Positions 56,056-64,000 of a stretch of DNA of 64,000 nt are shown here, piece after piece. A model generated the notes under the pieces. That model did no database searches and was not told where the DNA came from. It saw nothing but the letters and a program-made list of their open reading frames with translations. The stretch's first letter is position 1, and every line of letters starts with the position of its first letter. The position numbers were made by a program, and so were the translations under genes. Source of the stretch: Thermoplasmata archaeon (GTDB lineage: Archaea > Thermoplasmatota > Thermoplasmata > Sysuiplasmatales > Sysuiplasmataceae); assembly GCA_021806165.1 (NCBI GenBank), contig JAJZXY010000001.1, positions 117,951-181,950 on the forward strand, given 5' to 3'.

Positions 56056-56838
56056 ATGATACTTGTGACGAATGATGACGGTGTTTACAGTCCAGGCATA
56101 ATTGCTCTCGCCAAGGCAATCTCAAGGAGCAATGAGGTAAAGGTGGTGGCCCCGAAGGGGGCACAGAGCAGCTCCGGCATGAGCGTCACCTTCCACAGGC
56201 CGGTGCGTATCAGCGGCGTGAAACTGAAGAACTATGAGGCAACTGCAATAGGCGGCACACCTGCCGACTGTGTGTTTGTGTCCGTCCACAAGCTGCTTGG
56301 AAGGAAGAAGATAGACATGGTTGTCTCCGGAATAAACATGGGGGGCAACATCAGCATGCAGTCATTCTTCTCATCAGGAACGGTGTCTGCCGCAATGTCA
56401 GGCTCTGTGATGGGTATCAAGGCGGTGGCTTTCTCCAAGGAGACAAGCTCCGAGGACGAGTTCCTCACCGAGAAGGAGTTCGAGACCTCGGCCTGGTGGG
56501 CCGAGAGGATTGTCTCCTACCTGATGAAGAATGGCTTCCCTGAAGGAGTGGATATGCTGAACGTCAACTTCCCGGTAAAGACGCGCAGGACGACACCTGT
56601 CAGGATAACCAGGATGGCTGGGGAAATGTTTGATGATTACGTCGTGGAAAGAAAGGATCCCAGGGGCAACAGGTATTTCTGGCTCGCCGGGACAAAGAAG
56701 GTCCGCGCCGAGCGGGGTACAGACCTTTACACAGTTCTCACCAGACACGAAATCAGCATAACACCCATCAGTGTCAACTCAATCCAGAGGAATTCCCTGG
56801 AAGAGCATGAGAAGTACTTCAGGGACATGCTTCGCTGA
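56056..56838 (+). CDS. surE: 5'/3'-nucleotidase SurE
   Basis: MILVTNDDGVYSPGIIALAKAI...VKVVAPKGAQSSSGMSVTFHRPVRI...IGGTPADCVFVSVHKLLG...VSGINMGGNI. Confidence 0.95.
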   Translation: MILVTNDDGVYSPGIIALAKAISRSNEVKVVAPKGAQSSSGMSVTFHRPVRISGVKLKNYEATAIGGTPADCVFVSVHKLLGRKKIDMVVSGINMGGNISMQSFFSSGTVSAAMSGSVMGIKAVAFSKETSSEDEFLTEKEFETSAWWAERIVSYLMKNGFPEGVDMLNVNFPVKTRRTTPVRITRMAGEMFDDYVVERKDPRGNRYFWLAGTKKVRAERGTDLYTVLTRHEISITPISVNSIQRNSLEEHEKYFRDMLR

Positions 56839-56841
56839 CTG

Positions 56842-58509
56842 TCAGTTCTCTGCCGGCTCAGGCGGCTCAACCGCATGCTGTGATGCGTCCTCCCTGCCGG
56901 CAGCAGGCTTGGGTTTCGTCGATGAAATGAGTGTGAAGCCTATGGTGGAGACGACGACAGAGATCAGTGCGAGGATGTATATTTCCGCCGAGAAATCTAT
57001 CCCGCTCTGAAGTATCAGGACCGCAACCGCAGCAACGGTTATGCCCTTCGGCATTGTTGCCGCGACAAGCCTGAAATCTCCCTTGAAGCTCTCCTTCCTG
57101 TACCTGCTGAAGAATGAAATGGGGAGGCCTGCAAGGCCGCTGAGATAGCGCAGACCCAGGAATACCGGTCCCATTATGACGGTCATGAAAAGTATTCCGC
57201 CCCATACGCCGTCGGGTATCGCCTGCGAACCGGGTAACGGGGAGAGGATCATGAAACCAAGGCTCACCCCTACACTGAAGTAGAAGACTATCCTTGCCAG
57301 GAGCTCAAACTCATCGTGGAACAGCATCATGCCCGTGAACGCCCTCCTGCCCATCTGCTCGGTTGCTGAATCCACAGTATATGTGGTGCTGCCCGGGAAG
57401 AGGTATCCGAGGAAGAATCCTAGGTAAAGGAGTGCCAGCAGCGAGAAGAGGGAGGTGCCTATTCCTGCAAACGAGGTTGCCGGCTGGGTCTGTATCGTCT
57501 CGAAAATCAGCAGCGCTATGCCCAGAACAATTCCGTACAGCATCATTCCTATCCTGAACTGCTTCTCGCTCATCTCCTGTGCAGAATCATCCTTGGGGAG
57601 CATGACATCGTTCAGGGAGAATATCGCCGTTACCTTCAGCTTCCTGGAGGCCCTGTCAACCAACTTTCTCTTAGTGAAGAATATCATCAGCCTTGAGAAG
57701 AGGTATATCAGGAGCGGGATGCCCGCTATCACCATGACCAGGACGGGCCAGTGCAGCTCGAACACCTGGATAAGGGAGGCCCAGCTTGAGGAGAAGAATG
57801 ACCCTAGCGTGGGGTTGTAATTGCCCACGCTTATCTCGTTGTAGAACAGGACGAGGAACAGCAGAAGTGTTATGCTGTTCAGTGTTGACTCGAGCTTAAG
57901 CACATTGGTGAGCTTTGACAAGTGCCTGCTGCTGCCACCTTTCTCCTGCGCCAGTTTTGCCTGGTGGTCGACGTATGGGACTACAACGGCAGCCGACGTC
58001 TCCCCCATCAGCGTGCCCAGAAGCGCACCGTAGATCCATGGCCAGCCGAATATGAACTCGCAAAGGTAACCGAATATCAGGGCGCCGGGTATGATGTCGA
58101 TAAAGGCCATCACGGCGGAGGCTGCGAATATCCTGAGACCCTCCCCCCTGAAGGATCGCGACTCCCATCCCATTTTCAGCCCCATGCCTACGAATACTAG
58201 CACAAGGACAAGGTTGGTTATCAGCGGTGTTGAGAAGCCTGTTATGAACGGCTCAAAGTAACCTGGCATCTGCAGGAAGTTGAAGTGAACCAGGAATGCG
58301 AAGAAGAGGCCTACGAGGATCAGTGCAGCAACCTGGAAGGCCACGCCTGAATTGAACTCGTATATCGCGAATGCGAGTATCGAGCCCATAAGTATGAGGT
58401 AGGCTGCGAAAAGCAGCACCATATCGGGGGAAGGAAGAACCGTTGCCGTGGCCGCACCTTGGAAACCATACTTTCCCGCACCCCTAATAAACCTATTCGA
58501 GCCGTTCAT
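56842..58509 (-). CDS. Cation:proton antiporter-like multi-pass membrane protein
   Basis: IYGALLGTLMGETSAAVVVPYVDHQAKL...TNVLKLESTLNSITLLLFLVLF; CPA1-like membrane pattern. Confidence 0.75.
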   Translation of the reverse strand: MNGSNRFIRGAGKYGFQGAATATVLPSPDMVLLFAAYLILMGSILAFAIYEFNSGVAFQVAALILVGLFFAFLVHFNFLQMPGYFEPFITGFSTPLITNLVLVLVFVGMGLKMGWESRSFRGEGLRIFAASAVMAFIDIIPGALIFGYLCEFIFGWPWIYGALLGTLMGETSAAVVVPYVDHQAKLAQEKGGSSRHLSKLTNVLKLESTLNSITLLLFLVLFYNEISVGNYNPTLGSFFSSSWASLIQVFELHWPVLVMVIAGIPLLIYLFSRLMIFFTKRKLVDRASRKLKVTAIFSLNDVMLPKDDSAQEMSEKQFRIGMMLYGIVLGIALLIFETIQTQPATSFAGIGTSLFSLLALLYLGFFLGYLFPGSTTYTVDSATEQMGRRAFTGMMLFHDEFELLARIVFYFSVGVSLGFMILSPLPGSQAIPDGVWGGILFMTVIMGPVFLGLRYLSGLAGLPISFFSRYRKESFKGDFRLVAATMPKGITVAAVAVLILQSGIDFSAEIYILALISVVVSTIGFTLISSTKPKPAAGREDASQHAVEPPEPAEN

Positions 58510-58535
58510 TTGAGATGGACTGAGGCGGCCTGCGC

Positions 58536-59564
58536 CTATTGCCCGACCGCCACCTTCCTGTAAACAGCCGCGACGCGCCTTGCCTCCTCGTCGGGGGAGA
58601 ACCTGGCTGCAGCCCGCAGCAGGGCCTCCCTGTCAACCTCCTTCCCGAGCGCCTCCATGATTGCGCCTGCGAATGAATCTGGCTCAAGGCTGCAGTAGCT
58701 CACATCGCTCCCGAACTGGTCGGTGAAGACAGGGATGCGGTTGACGAGTGCAGGGGTGCCGCATGCCAGCGCCTCGGCAGGCGTGTAGCCCGCCCCCTCC
58801 TCCTCGCTGGCATATACGAAAAGGTCTGCATGTGAAAGGTAGTCCACAAGCGTGTCGTCAGGCAGAGATCCGAGCATGTGTATGCCATCCCCCTCCGCCG
58901 CTATGGCCTTAAGCTCCGCCTCCCTCTTCGCCCAGCTGTTTACAGGGCCGATATGGTAGAGGTCCACGCCTTCGAGCATGTTCACCGCCCTGTAAAGGAC
59001 GTCGTACCTCTTCCTGGGGTTGTAGTCGCCCACGGTGACAAGATGCTTCCTTCCGTCAGCGCTGTATGGCGACGGACGTCCGGACGGCCTGAAAAAGTCA
59101 CCCACAGATGAACCGCACACCTCTATGCGCGAATGGTCTATGCCTTGCTTCACCAGTTGCTCCTTTATGTGGGCGGTATGAACTATTATCGTCAGTTTCT
59201 CTAGCCTGCCGAACATGATGCTGTAGCCTGCCTTCTCTCTCCTGCTGTTCATGAAGAGCTCCCTGTGCTGGAGAGGTATTATGTCATGTATCGTAGCCAC
59301 GTTGGTGTGCCGTGTGATGACGTCAGGAGACAGCGAATGGACCACGGGGCAGCTCGTCCCGATGATTGAAGAGAAGAACTTCTGTGAAAGCAGGCCACCG
59401 GCGGGCTTGCCCCCGAGGCTGAACTCTATCTTCCGTACGCGGTGCGCACGTACAGGGGTCCCAGTCCTGATGAATGCAGCCAGCAGCTTCTCTGAGTACC
59501 GCCTGATGCCAGTCATCCTTCTGGTGTATGGGTATATCAGGTCTGCAAGCGGCTCGCCGGGCAA
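58536..59564 (-). CDS. Glycosyltransferase family 4 protein
   Basis: LVTVGDYNPRKRYDVLYRAVNML...MLGSLPDDTLVDYLSHADLFVYASEEEGAGYTPAEALACGTPALV. Confidence 0.9.
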   Translation of the reverse strand: MPGEPLADLIYPYTRRMTGIRRYSEKLLAAFIRTGTPVRAHRVRKIEFSLGGKPAGGLLSQKFFSSIIGTSCPVVHSLSPDVITRHTNVATIHDIIPLQHRELFMNSRREKAGYSIMFGRLEKLTIIVHTAHIKEQLVKQGIDHSRIEVCGSSVGDFFRPSGRPSPYSADGRKHLVTVGDYNPRKRYDVLYRAVNMLEGVDLYHIGPVNSWAKREAELKAIAAEGDGIHMLGSLPDDTLVDYLSHADLFVYASEEEGAGYTPAEALACGTPALVNRIPVFTDQFGSDVSYCSLEPDSFAGAIMEALGKEVDREALLRAAARFSPDEEARRVAAVYRKVAVGQ

Positions 59565-59642
59565 TTCGGTTCAAGCTCCGCTCTGTGCATCATCCGTGCA
59601 GCTAAAAGCATTTTTCCGTACGCATGAGAGAACTTTTAAACA

Positions 59643-60689
59643 ATGCATCCAATGAAGCGGGCGATGAAGCTCTGCGTGATAGGGAAGGGGGAAGCTGTGA
59701 TGACAGATGTGCCCGTTCCGGCGCCCGGAAGGCGGGAGGTCCTCATCGAAATGAGGGCATGCGGGATTTGCGGAACGGACTTTGAGAAGCTGGCCGGTAA
59801 CTATTCATCCACCGTCCTCGGCCACGAAGCGGTTGGAATCGTTGAAGAGGCGGGACGTGACATCGATGCAGTCTCAAGTGGCGACAGGGTGTTTCCTCAC
59901 CATCATGTCCCCTGCTACAATTGCCACTACTGCAGGAGCGGCAGTGAAACCATGTGCCCCGAGTTTTCGAAAGCCAATCTAAGGCCCGGAGGACTTGCCG
60001 AGTATTTCATCCTTCCAGAGTGGAACATTTCTCATGGGGGCCTCTTCGTCCTGCCTTCGGCAGTTTCCTTCCGCACCGGCACCCTGATAGAGCCTCTGGC
60101 ATGCGTTCTCCGCGGACTTCGCAAGCTGGCGGTCGGAAAGGATAGCACGGTGGCAGTCGTAGGCTCAGGACCTGTCGGAATGCTGCAGTTATTCGCCCTG
60201 AAGGCACTTGGAGTGAGGAACGTTGTTGCAATGGATGTGTCTGAGGAGAGGAGCCGTTTTGCCAGAACTTTAGGTGCTGTTTCATCCTTCACTAGTGCCT
60301 CCGGTTTGAAGGAGGCATGCCTCTCCCTCTCGGACGGCAGGGGGGCCGATGCCTCGATAGTCGCAACCGGCCATCCGGCCGCCACCGAGGCGGGCATTGC
60401 CTCCCTGAGGAAGGGCGGCATTATGCTCCAGTTCGGCCTTCCACACCCTGGTACTGCGCTTGTACATGACACCTCGGACCTGTTCAGAAAGGAGATACAG
60501 ATACTCAACACCTATTCAGGCGTGGAGAGGGATGTCTCCGATGCCATTGAGATGCTGACATCCCACGGGGCAAAGGCTGAGGATATAATATCTCATTCAT
60601 TCAGGCTTGAGCGGGCCCCGGATGCATTCAGGACCGCGTCCGATGCGGGAAACGTCCGCAAGGTCATAGTGGAAAACGGAAAGGCCTGA
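59643..60689 (+). CDS. Zinc-dependent alcohol/polyol dehydrogenase (MDR family)
   Basis: ACGICGTDFEKLAGNY...VLGHEAVGIVEEAG...GDRVFPHHHVPCYNCHYCRSGSETMCPEF...VAVVGSGPVGMLQLFALKALG. Confidence 0.94.
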   Translation: MHPMKRAMKLCVIGKGEAVMTDVPVPAPGRREVLIEMRACGICGTDFEKLAGNYSSTVLGHEAVGIVEEAGRDIDAVSSGDRVFPHHHVPCYNCHYCRSGSETMCPEFSKANLRPGGLAEYFILPEWNISHGGLFVLPSAVSFRTGTLIEPLACVLRGLRKLAVGKDSTVAVVGSGPVGMLQLFALKALGVRNVVAMDVSEERSRFARTLGAVSSFTSASGLKEACLSLSDGRGADASIVATGHPAATEAGIASLRKGGIMLQFGLPHPGTALVHDTSDLFRKEIQILNTYSGVERDVSDAIEMLTSHGAKAEDIISHSFRLERAPDAFRTASDAGNVRKVIVENGKA

Positions 60690-60694
60690 GCGCC

Positions 60695-61402
60695 TCAGCC
60701 CTCAAGAGTGAAGTAAAGGCGCCTGTTGCTCTTCCCCTTGTTCTCGAATTTCAGTGGTGTCACCTTTACAACTTCGCCGAGATTCTTGACATGCACACCC
60801 CCGTCCGCCTGTATGTCCAGTCCCTCAATCTCGACTATCCTGAATGTCTCAATGTCAGGCGGAGCTGCCCCGGCGAGCTTGACAACATCAGGTATTTTCA
60901 CCGCCTCCTCCCTTGGAAGGAAGTACGTCTTGACAGGAAGGTTCCTGGACACCGCCTCGTTCACCATGTCCACATATGAATTCATCAGATTCCTGTCGAG
61001 GTTTTCAAGGCTGAAGTCAATCCTGGATTCGTCAGGCCTTATCTGGTTGCCTGTTATGAGCGCTCCTGCCTGCCTGTTGAATACGGCGCTCAGCGCATGA
61101 GCGGTGGTGTGCATCCTCATTATCCTGTATCTGCGCTCCCAGTCCACGACTCCGTGCACACTCTCCCCAGGCTCGAAGCTTCCCCCCTCCACAACATGGA
61201 ATATGCTGCTCTCTCCCTCCTTCTGCGTGTCCGTAACCCTTGCGCCGCCAAGCGAACCGCTGTCGCCTAAAAGTCCTCCCCCCTTGGGGTGGAATGCCGT
61301 CTGGTCAAGGTAGACCTTGCTGCCTTCCACCTTCTCCACCTTTGCATCAAATTCCCTCACATATGCATCTTCCCAGTATATTTTGCGGACCATTGACACC
61401 AC
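60695..61402 (-). CDS. alaX: Alanyl-tRNA editing protein AlaX
   Basis: LDQTAFHPKGGGLLGDSGSLGG...RIMRMHTTAHALSAVF...GLDIQADGGVHVKNLGEVVKV. Confidence 0.92.
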   Translation of the reverse strand: MVSMVRKIYWEDAYVREFDAKVEKVEGSKVYLDQTAFHPKGGGLLGDSGSLGGARVTDTQKEGESSIFHVVEGGSFEPGESVHGVVDWERRYRIMRMHTTAHALSAVFNRQAGALITGNQIRPDESRIDFSLENLDRNLMNSYVDMVNEAVSRNLPVKTYFLPREEAVKIPDVVKLAGAAPPDIETFRIVEIEGLDIQADGGVHVKNLGEVVKVTPLKFENKGKSNRRLYFTLEG

Positions 61403-61405
61403 TGC

Positions 61406-62317
61406 TCACTTGCCAGTCCAGCAGCTTCCTGTTTTCCTGTCATACCATGCATTCACATACTCGCCTGTGCTCAGTTGCCTGCAGAAGTAATTCGTGTCAC
61501 AGAAGTCACACAACTCCTCGTTCCCTATCACCCAGCCGGTTCCCGGATTCATGTCTGTCTTCAGCTCTACCATCTCCTCCGAAAGGCCGCTCGTCAGTGT
61601 ATCGAATGGATTCCCAGTGCACTGGTTGCACCCCGACTGGCAGGGATAGGGTTCAACGGTGAAGAAGGGGCCAGTGTTCCCGTTGGCAGTATTGTGGTAG
61701 TCGCAGAATACCGCGCATGACTGCTCCCCAGACAGGGTAGCTGTCACACCTGGCGGCAGAAATACATTGTAGGCGCCTTTCTGCCGGAGGTCAGGGAGCT
61801 TGATGGAGGAAATCCAGTCAGAAATCGCCTTCGCGATCTCGCTGCTTGACACAGCGCTCGGCGGATCTTCAGGCATTATCGCCCTGCCGGCCAGTTTTCC
61901 AATGCCTACGTTGTACTGGGCAAGTCCGCCGGAGTAGCTCTGGTTGGTTTCAATATTCACAGTCGCCCTGTCCACATCCCTGATCCACTGCTGGGAGGAC
62001 GGGGAGGAGTAGAACTTTCCCCAGTAAACGTTCACCCAGGAGTAGCCATCCTGCCAGAGCGGTCCGCCGTTGTACTTGACATCAACCGCACTCTGCCTGA
62101 CCGAAAAGCGGTGTCCGCAGGGGTCTGCATAATGCCAGATCCCCGACCTCTGGCTGTCATACTTGAGATCGTAGTTTATGATCGGGATGCGCAGCGTGCT
62201 CACAGTACCCCTTACTCCCACGTGTGAAAAGCCGGTAACAGCCTCGCCGCATATCGGGCACGTGCCTATTCCGGAGCAGTTCTCGCATTCCGACATCGCA
62301 TATTCCAATACCTTCAA
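61406..62317 (-). CDS. EXORDIUM-like (phosphate-induced-protein-like) protein with N-terminal CxxC knuckles
   Basis: CENCSGIGTCPICG; GAYNVFLPPGVTATLSGEQSCAVFCDYHNTANGNTGPFFTVEPYPCQSGCNQCTGNPFDTLTSGLSEEMVELKTDMNPGTGWVIGNEELCDFCD resembles bacterial EXO-like proteins (...FCGYHNS...PYPGC...SHELxEAxTDPxPGxGW...EIGDxC). Confidence 0.6.
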   Translation of the reverse strand: MKVLEYAMSECENCSGIGTCPICGEAVTGFSHVGVRGTVSTLRIPIINYDLKYDSQRSGIWHYADPCGHRFSVRQSAVDVKYNGGPLWQDGYSWVNVYWGKFYSSPSSQQWIRDVDRATVNIETNQSYSGGLAQYNVGIGKLAGRAIMPEDPPSAVSSSEIAKAISDWISSIKLPDLRQKGAYNVFLPPGVTATLSGEQSCAVFCDYHNTANGNTGPFFTVEPYPCQSGCNQCTGNPFDTLTSGLSEEMVELKTDMNPGTGWVIGNEELCDFCDTNYFCRQLSTGEYVNAWYDRKTGSCWTGK

Positions 62318-62371
62318 TCTTTATTTTAAGATTGCCTGGGAGTGCTGCGAACCCTTAGCAGCGCCATGCAT

Positions 62372-63370
62372 TCAGATCAGAGCTGCCACATAGTCGTTGA
62401 ACTCATCTACCATGTCCTGCCAAGTCCGTTCCAGCGCCTTCTCCCTGAACACCGGTGACGAGCCTGTCTCATACGCTGTCCTCAGAGCGTCTACGACACT
62501 CTGCTTCTCCCCATTCCTGCAGAAAAACACACCAGGCTTTCCTCGATATACTTCCTTGTGAACCGGCAGGTCACTTATCACCACCGGCTTCTCCATGGTA
62601 AGCGCCTCCCCCGGCGTTATAGAATAACCCTCCTCGAGAGACAGGTAAACGTAGATGTCACTCTCCGCATAGACCTTGAACATTTCATCATTGCTGCCAG
62701 CCCCCCTGAGGTCGAATCTTATGCCCGCCTTTTCGCAATTTGTCCTTAGCATTTCCTCATTCCAGTTCCACTTCCCCGCAACATGGATCAATCTTATCTT
62801 CCTGTCTGGAAAGGCCTCCCTGAGAATCTCAGGGAGCTGAAGCATCGGTGTCCTCCTGCTTCTTCCCGGGGCTATGCCTCCAACGTGCGACACGACTATT
62901 TCATCACCATGGCGCTTTTGCCGGGGAATATCGTGCTCCTGAACCCCGCACCTGATAACCTTCACCGGTTTTCTGTATTTCCTCTTCAGCCTCTCTGCAA
63001 CGAATTCGCTGAGGGTTATGTATGAACCTGAAAAGCCGATTGCCATATTGGTAAGCGCCATTTCTGCAGGATCCTCCTTCAAAATGTTGGGATGGAGCAC
63101 GAGCATCACATCAGGGAAGAGATACCTGCCGTCTATGGAAACTGTCAATACCCTGCTCCTCACCCTGCTGGACACAAAAACCCTCAATGAGGCACCGACG
63201 AGTCCAATGAATGCATGTTCAGAGCGGTTGCTGTTCAGCATGATACAGGGGAAGTTGCTTCCATGGCGCAGCCTCTCTGAAATCTGTGATATCGCGCTGT
63301 TGCTGCCGCCATAATCCATTGAAACAAGACATGCTCCATTCAAGGTCGCAACAACTCCGGTCGGCCCCAT
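62372..63370 (-). CDS. Glycosyltransferase family 4 protein
   Basis: VSHVGGIAPGRSRRTPMLQLPEILREAFPDRKIRLIHVAGKWNWN...YAESDIYVYLSLEEGYSITPGEALTMEKPVVISDLPVHKEVYRG. Confidence 0.85.
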   Translation of the reverse strand: MGPTGVVATLNGACLVSMDYGGSNSAISQISERLRHGSNFPCIMLNSNRSEHAFIGLVGASLRVFVSSRVRSRVLTVSIDGRYLFPDVMLVLHPNILKEDPAEMALTNMAIGFSGSYITLSEFVAERLKRKYRKPVKVIRCGVQEHDIPRQKRHGDEIVVSHVGGIAPGRSRRTPMLQLPEILREAFPDRKIRLIHVAGKWNWNEEMLRTNCEKAGIRFDLRGAGSNDEMFKVYAESDIYVYLSLEEGYSITPGEALTMEKPVVISDLPVHKEVYRGKPGVFFCRNGEKQSVVDALRTAYETGSSPVFREKALERTWQDMVDEFNDYVAALI

Positions 63371-63682
63371 CTAATGCTCATTAAATTTAAACCTGTGGTT
63401 TTTTTATGTCGTAATTGAGAATCACCGAACAGCATGTTCAAACCGCACGGAATGGCAGGTACCTGCAAGTGGCAACGATCGGTCCCCGCTAGGTACATGA
63501 GTATGATGCGCACGCCTTTCCACACAATGCACCTGTTTACGTGCCGTACAGGGGACAGCACCCCACCAGCCCCGTCGGGTCAAAGGAGTCGAACAGCCAC
63601 CTGCCTGAGCGCCGGAGCTGCCTGAAACAACAAGAAGCTTTAAGTCAAAGTCTATAATCGAGTCCTTGAGCCGCCAATATAC

Positions 63683-63755
63683 GCTCCCGTAGTGTAGCGG
63701 CCAATCATCTAAGCCTCTCGAGCTTGGGACTCGGGTTCAAATCCCGACGGGAGCA
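63683..63755 (+). tRNA. tRNA-Glu (CTC)
   Basis: GCTCCCGTAGTGTAGCGGCCAATCATCTAAGCCTCTCGAGCTTGGGACTCGGGTTCAAATCCCGACGGGAGC-A; 7-bp acceptor, anticodon loop CTCTCGA. Confidence 0.92.
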
Positions 63756-64000
63756 AACCAATATAGGTTGTGGCTCTAATATTATCTTGATTTATCGACA
63801 ATAAATGGGCGAATATTAACACTGTAATTTGAAAAGAAATCGCGCAACTGTTATCAATCCACGCACCCGTGAAGACAGTGTACCAGATCTGCTGTAATTT
63901 CCTGATCCTGTACTCTCACTCTGTTCGCCTCAACTGTCTTCAAAGCTAAGATATTTTCTGCCTGTCAGCCACTCCTCGTTTATGTCCATCAATATGGACA

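Noticed and set aside
63780-64000. Possible C-terminus of an ORF entering from the right edge on the minus strand (SILMDINEEWLTGRKYLSFEDS*), perhaps transposase-like
   Set aside because: Only about 20 codons are visible; too short to assign a family or even coding status.
1-64000. CRISPR arrays, cas genes, restriction-modification or toxin-antitoxin modules
   Set aside because: No regularly spaced direct repeats and no motifs of Cas, methyltransferase/REase or TA proteins were recognised.

Overview
This 64 kb window is protein-dense, fairly GC-rich archaeal chromosome. The gene content points to a Thermoplasmata/Thermoplasmatales-like organism: rpoK-rps2-MEMO cluster, GfcR, archease, an archaeal mevalonate-pathway decarboxylase-like enzyme, STT3/AglB, DUF835 proteins, tRNAs with 37/38 introns, and CoaA-type pantothenate kinase. 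I support four tRNAs (Thr-TGT and Arg-TCT with introns, His-GTG, Glu-CTC) and about 50 CDS. No CRISPR array, rRNA operon, prophage or confident IS element is visible. About a third of the window is a cell-surface gene complement: a 2226-aa STT3 with a giant repeat-rich C-terminus, a GT-C-like membrane protein, five large Ser/Thr/Asn-rich secreted or membrane-anchored proteins, and an S53 sedolisin. Three DUF835 paralogs are interspersed with these genes. One is fused to a bactofilin-like beta-helix and a coiled coil, one stands alone, and one is the C-terminus of a secreted-repeat/TM protein. The candidates I find most worth following are: (1) the DUF835/surface-protein/bactofilin set; (2) a GcvH-like domain that has lost the lipoyl lysine, fused to a TusA-like domain and convergent with a rhodanese; (3) the tetra-cluster ferredoxin translationally coupled to a Cys-motif class-III aminotransferase; (4) an EXORDIUM-like protein with zinc-knuckle-like cysteines; (5) a frameshifted GNAT gene. 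All assignments come from reading the sequence and recalled family motifs; no database search was run.
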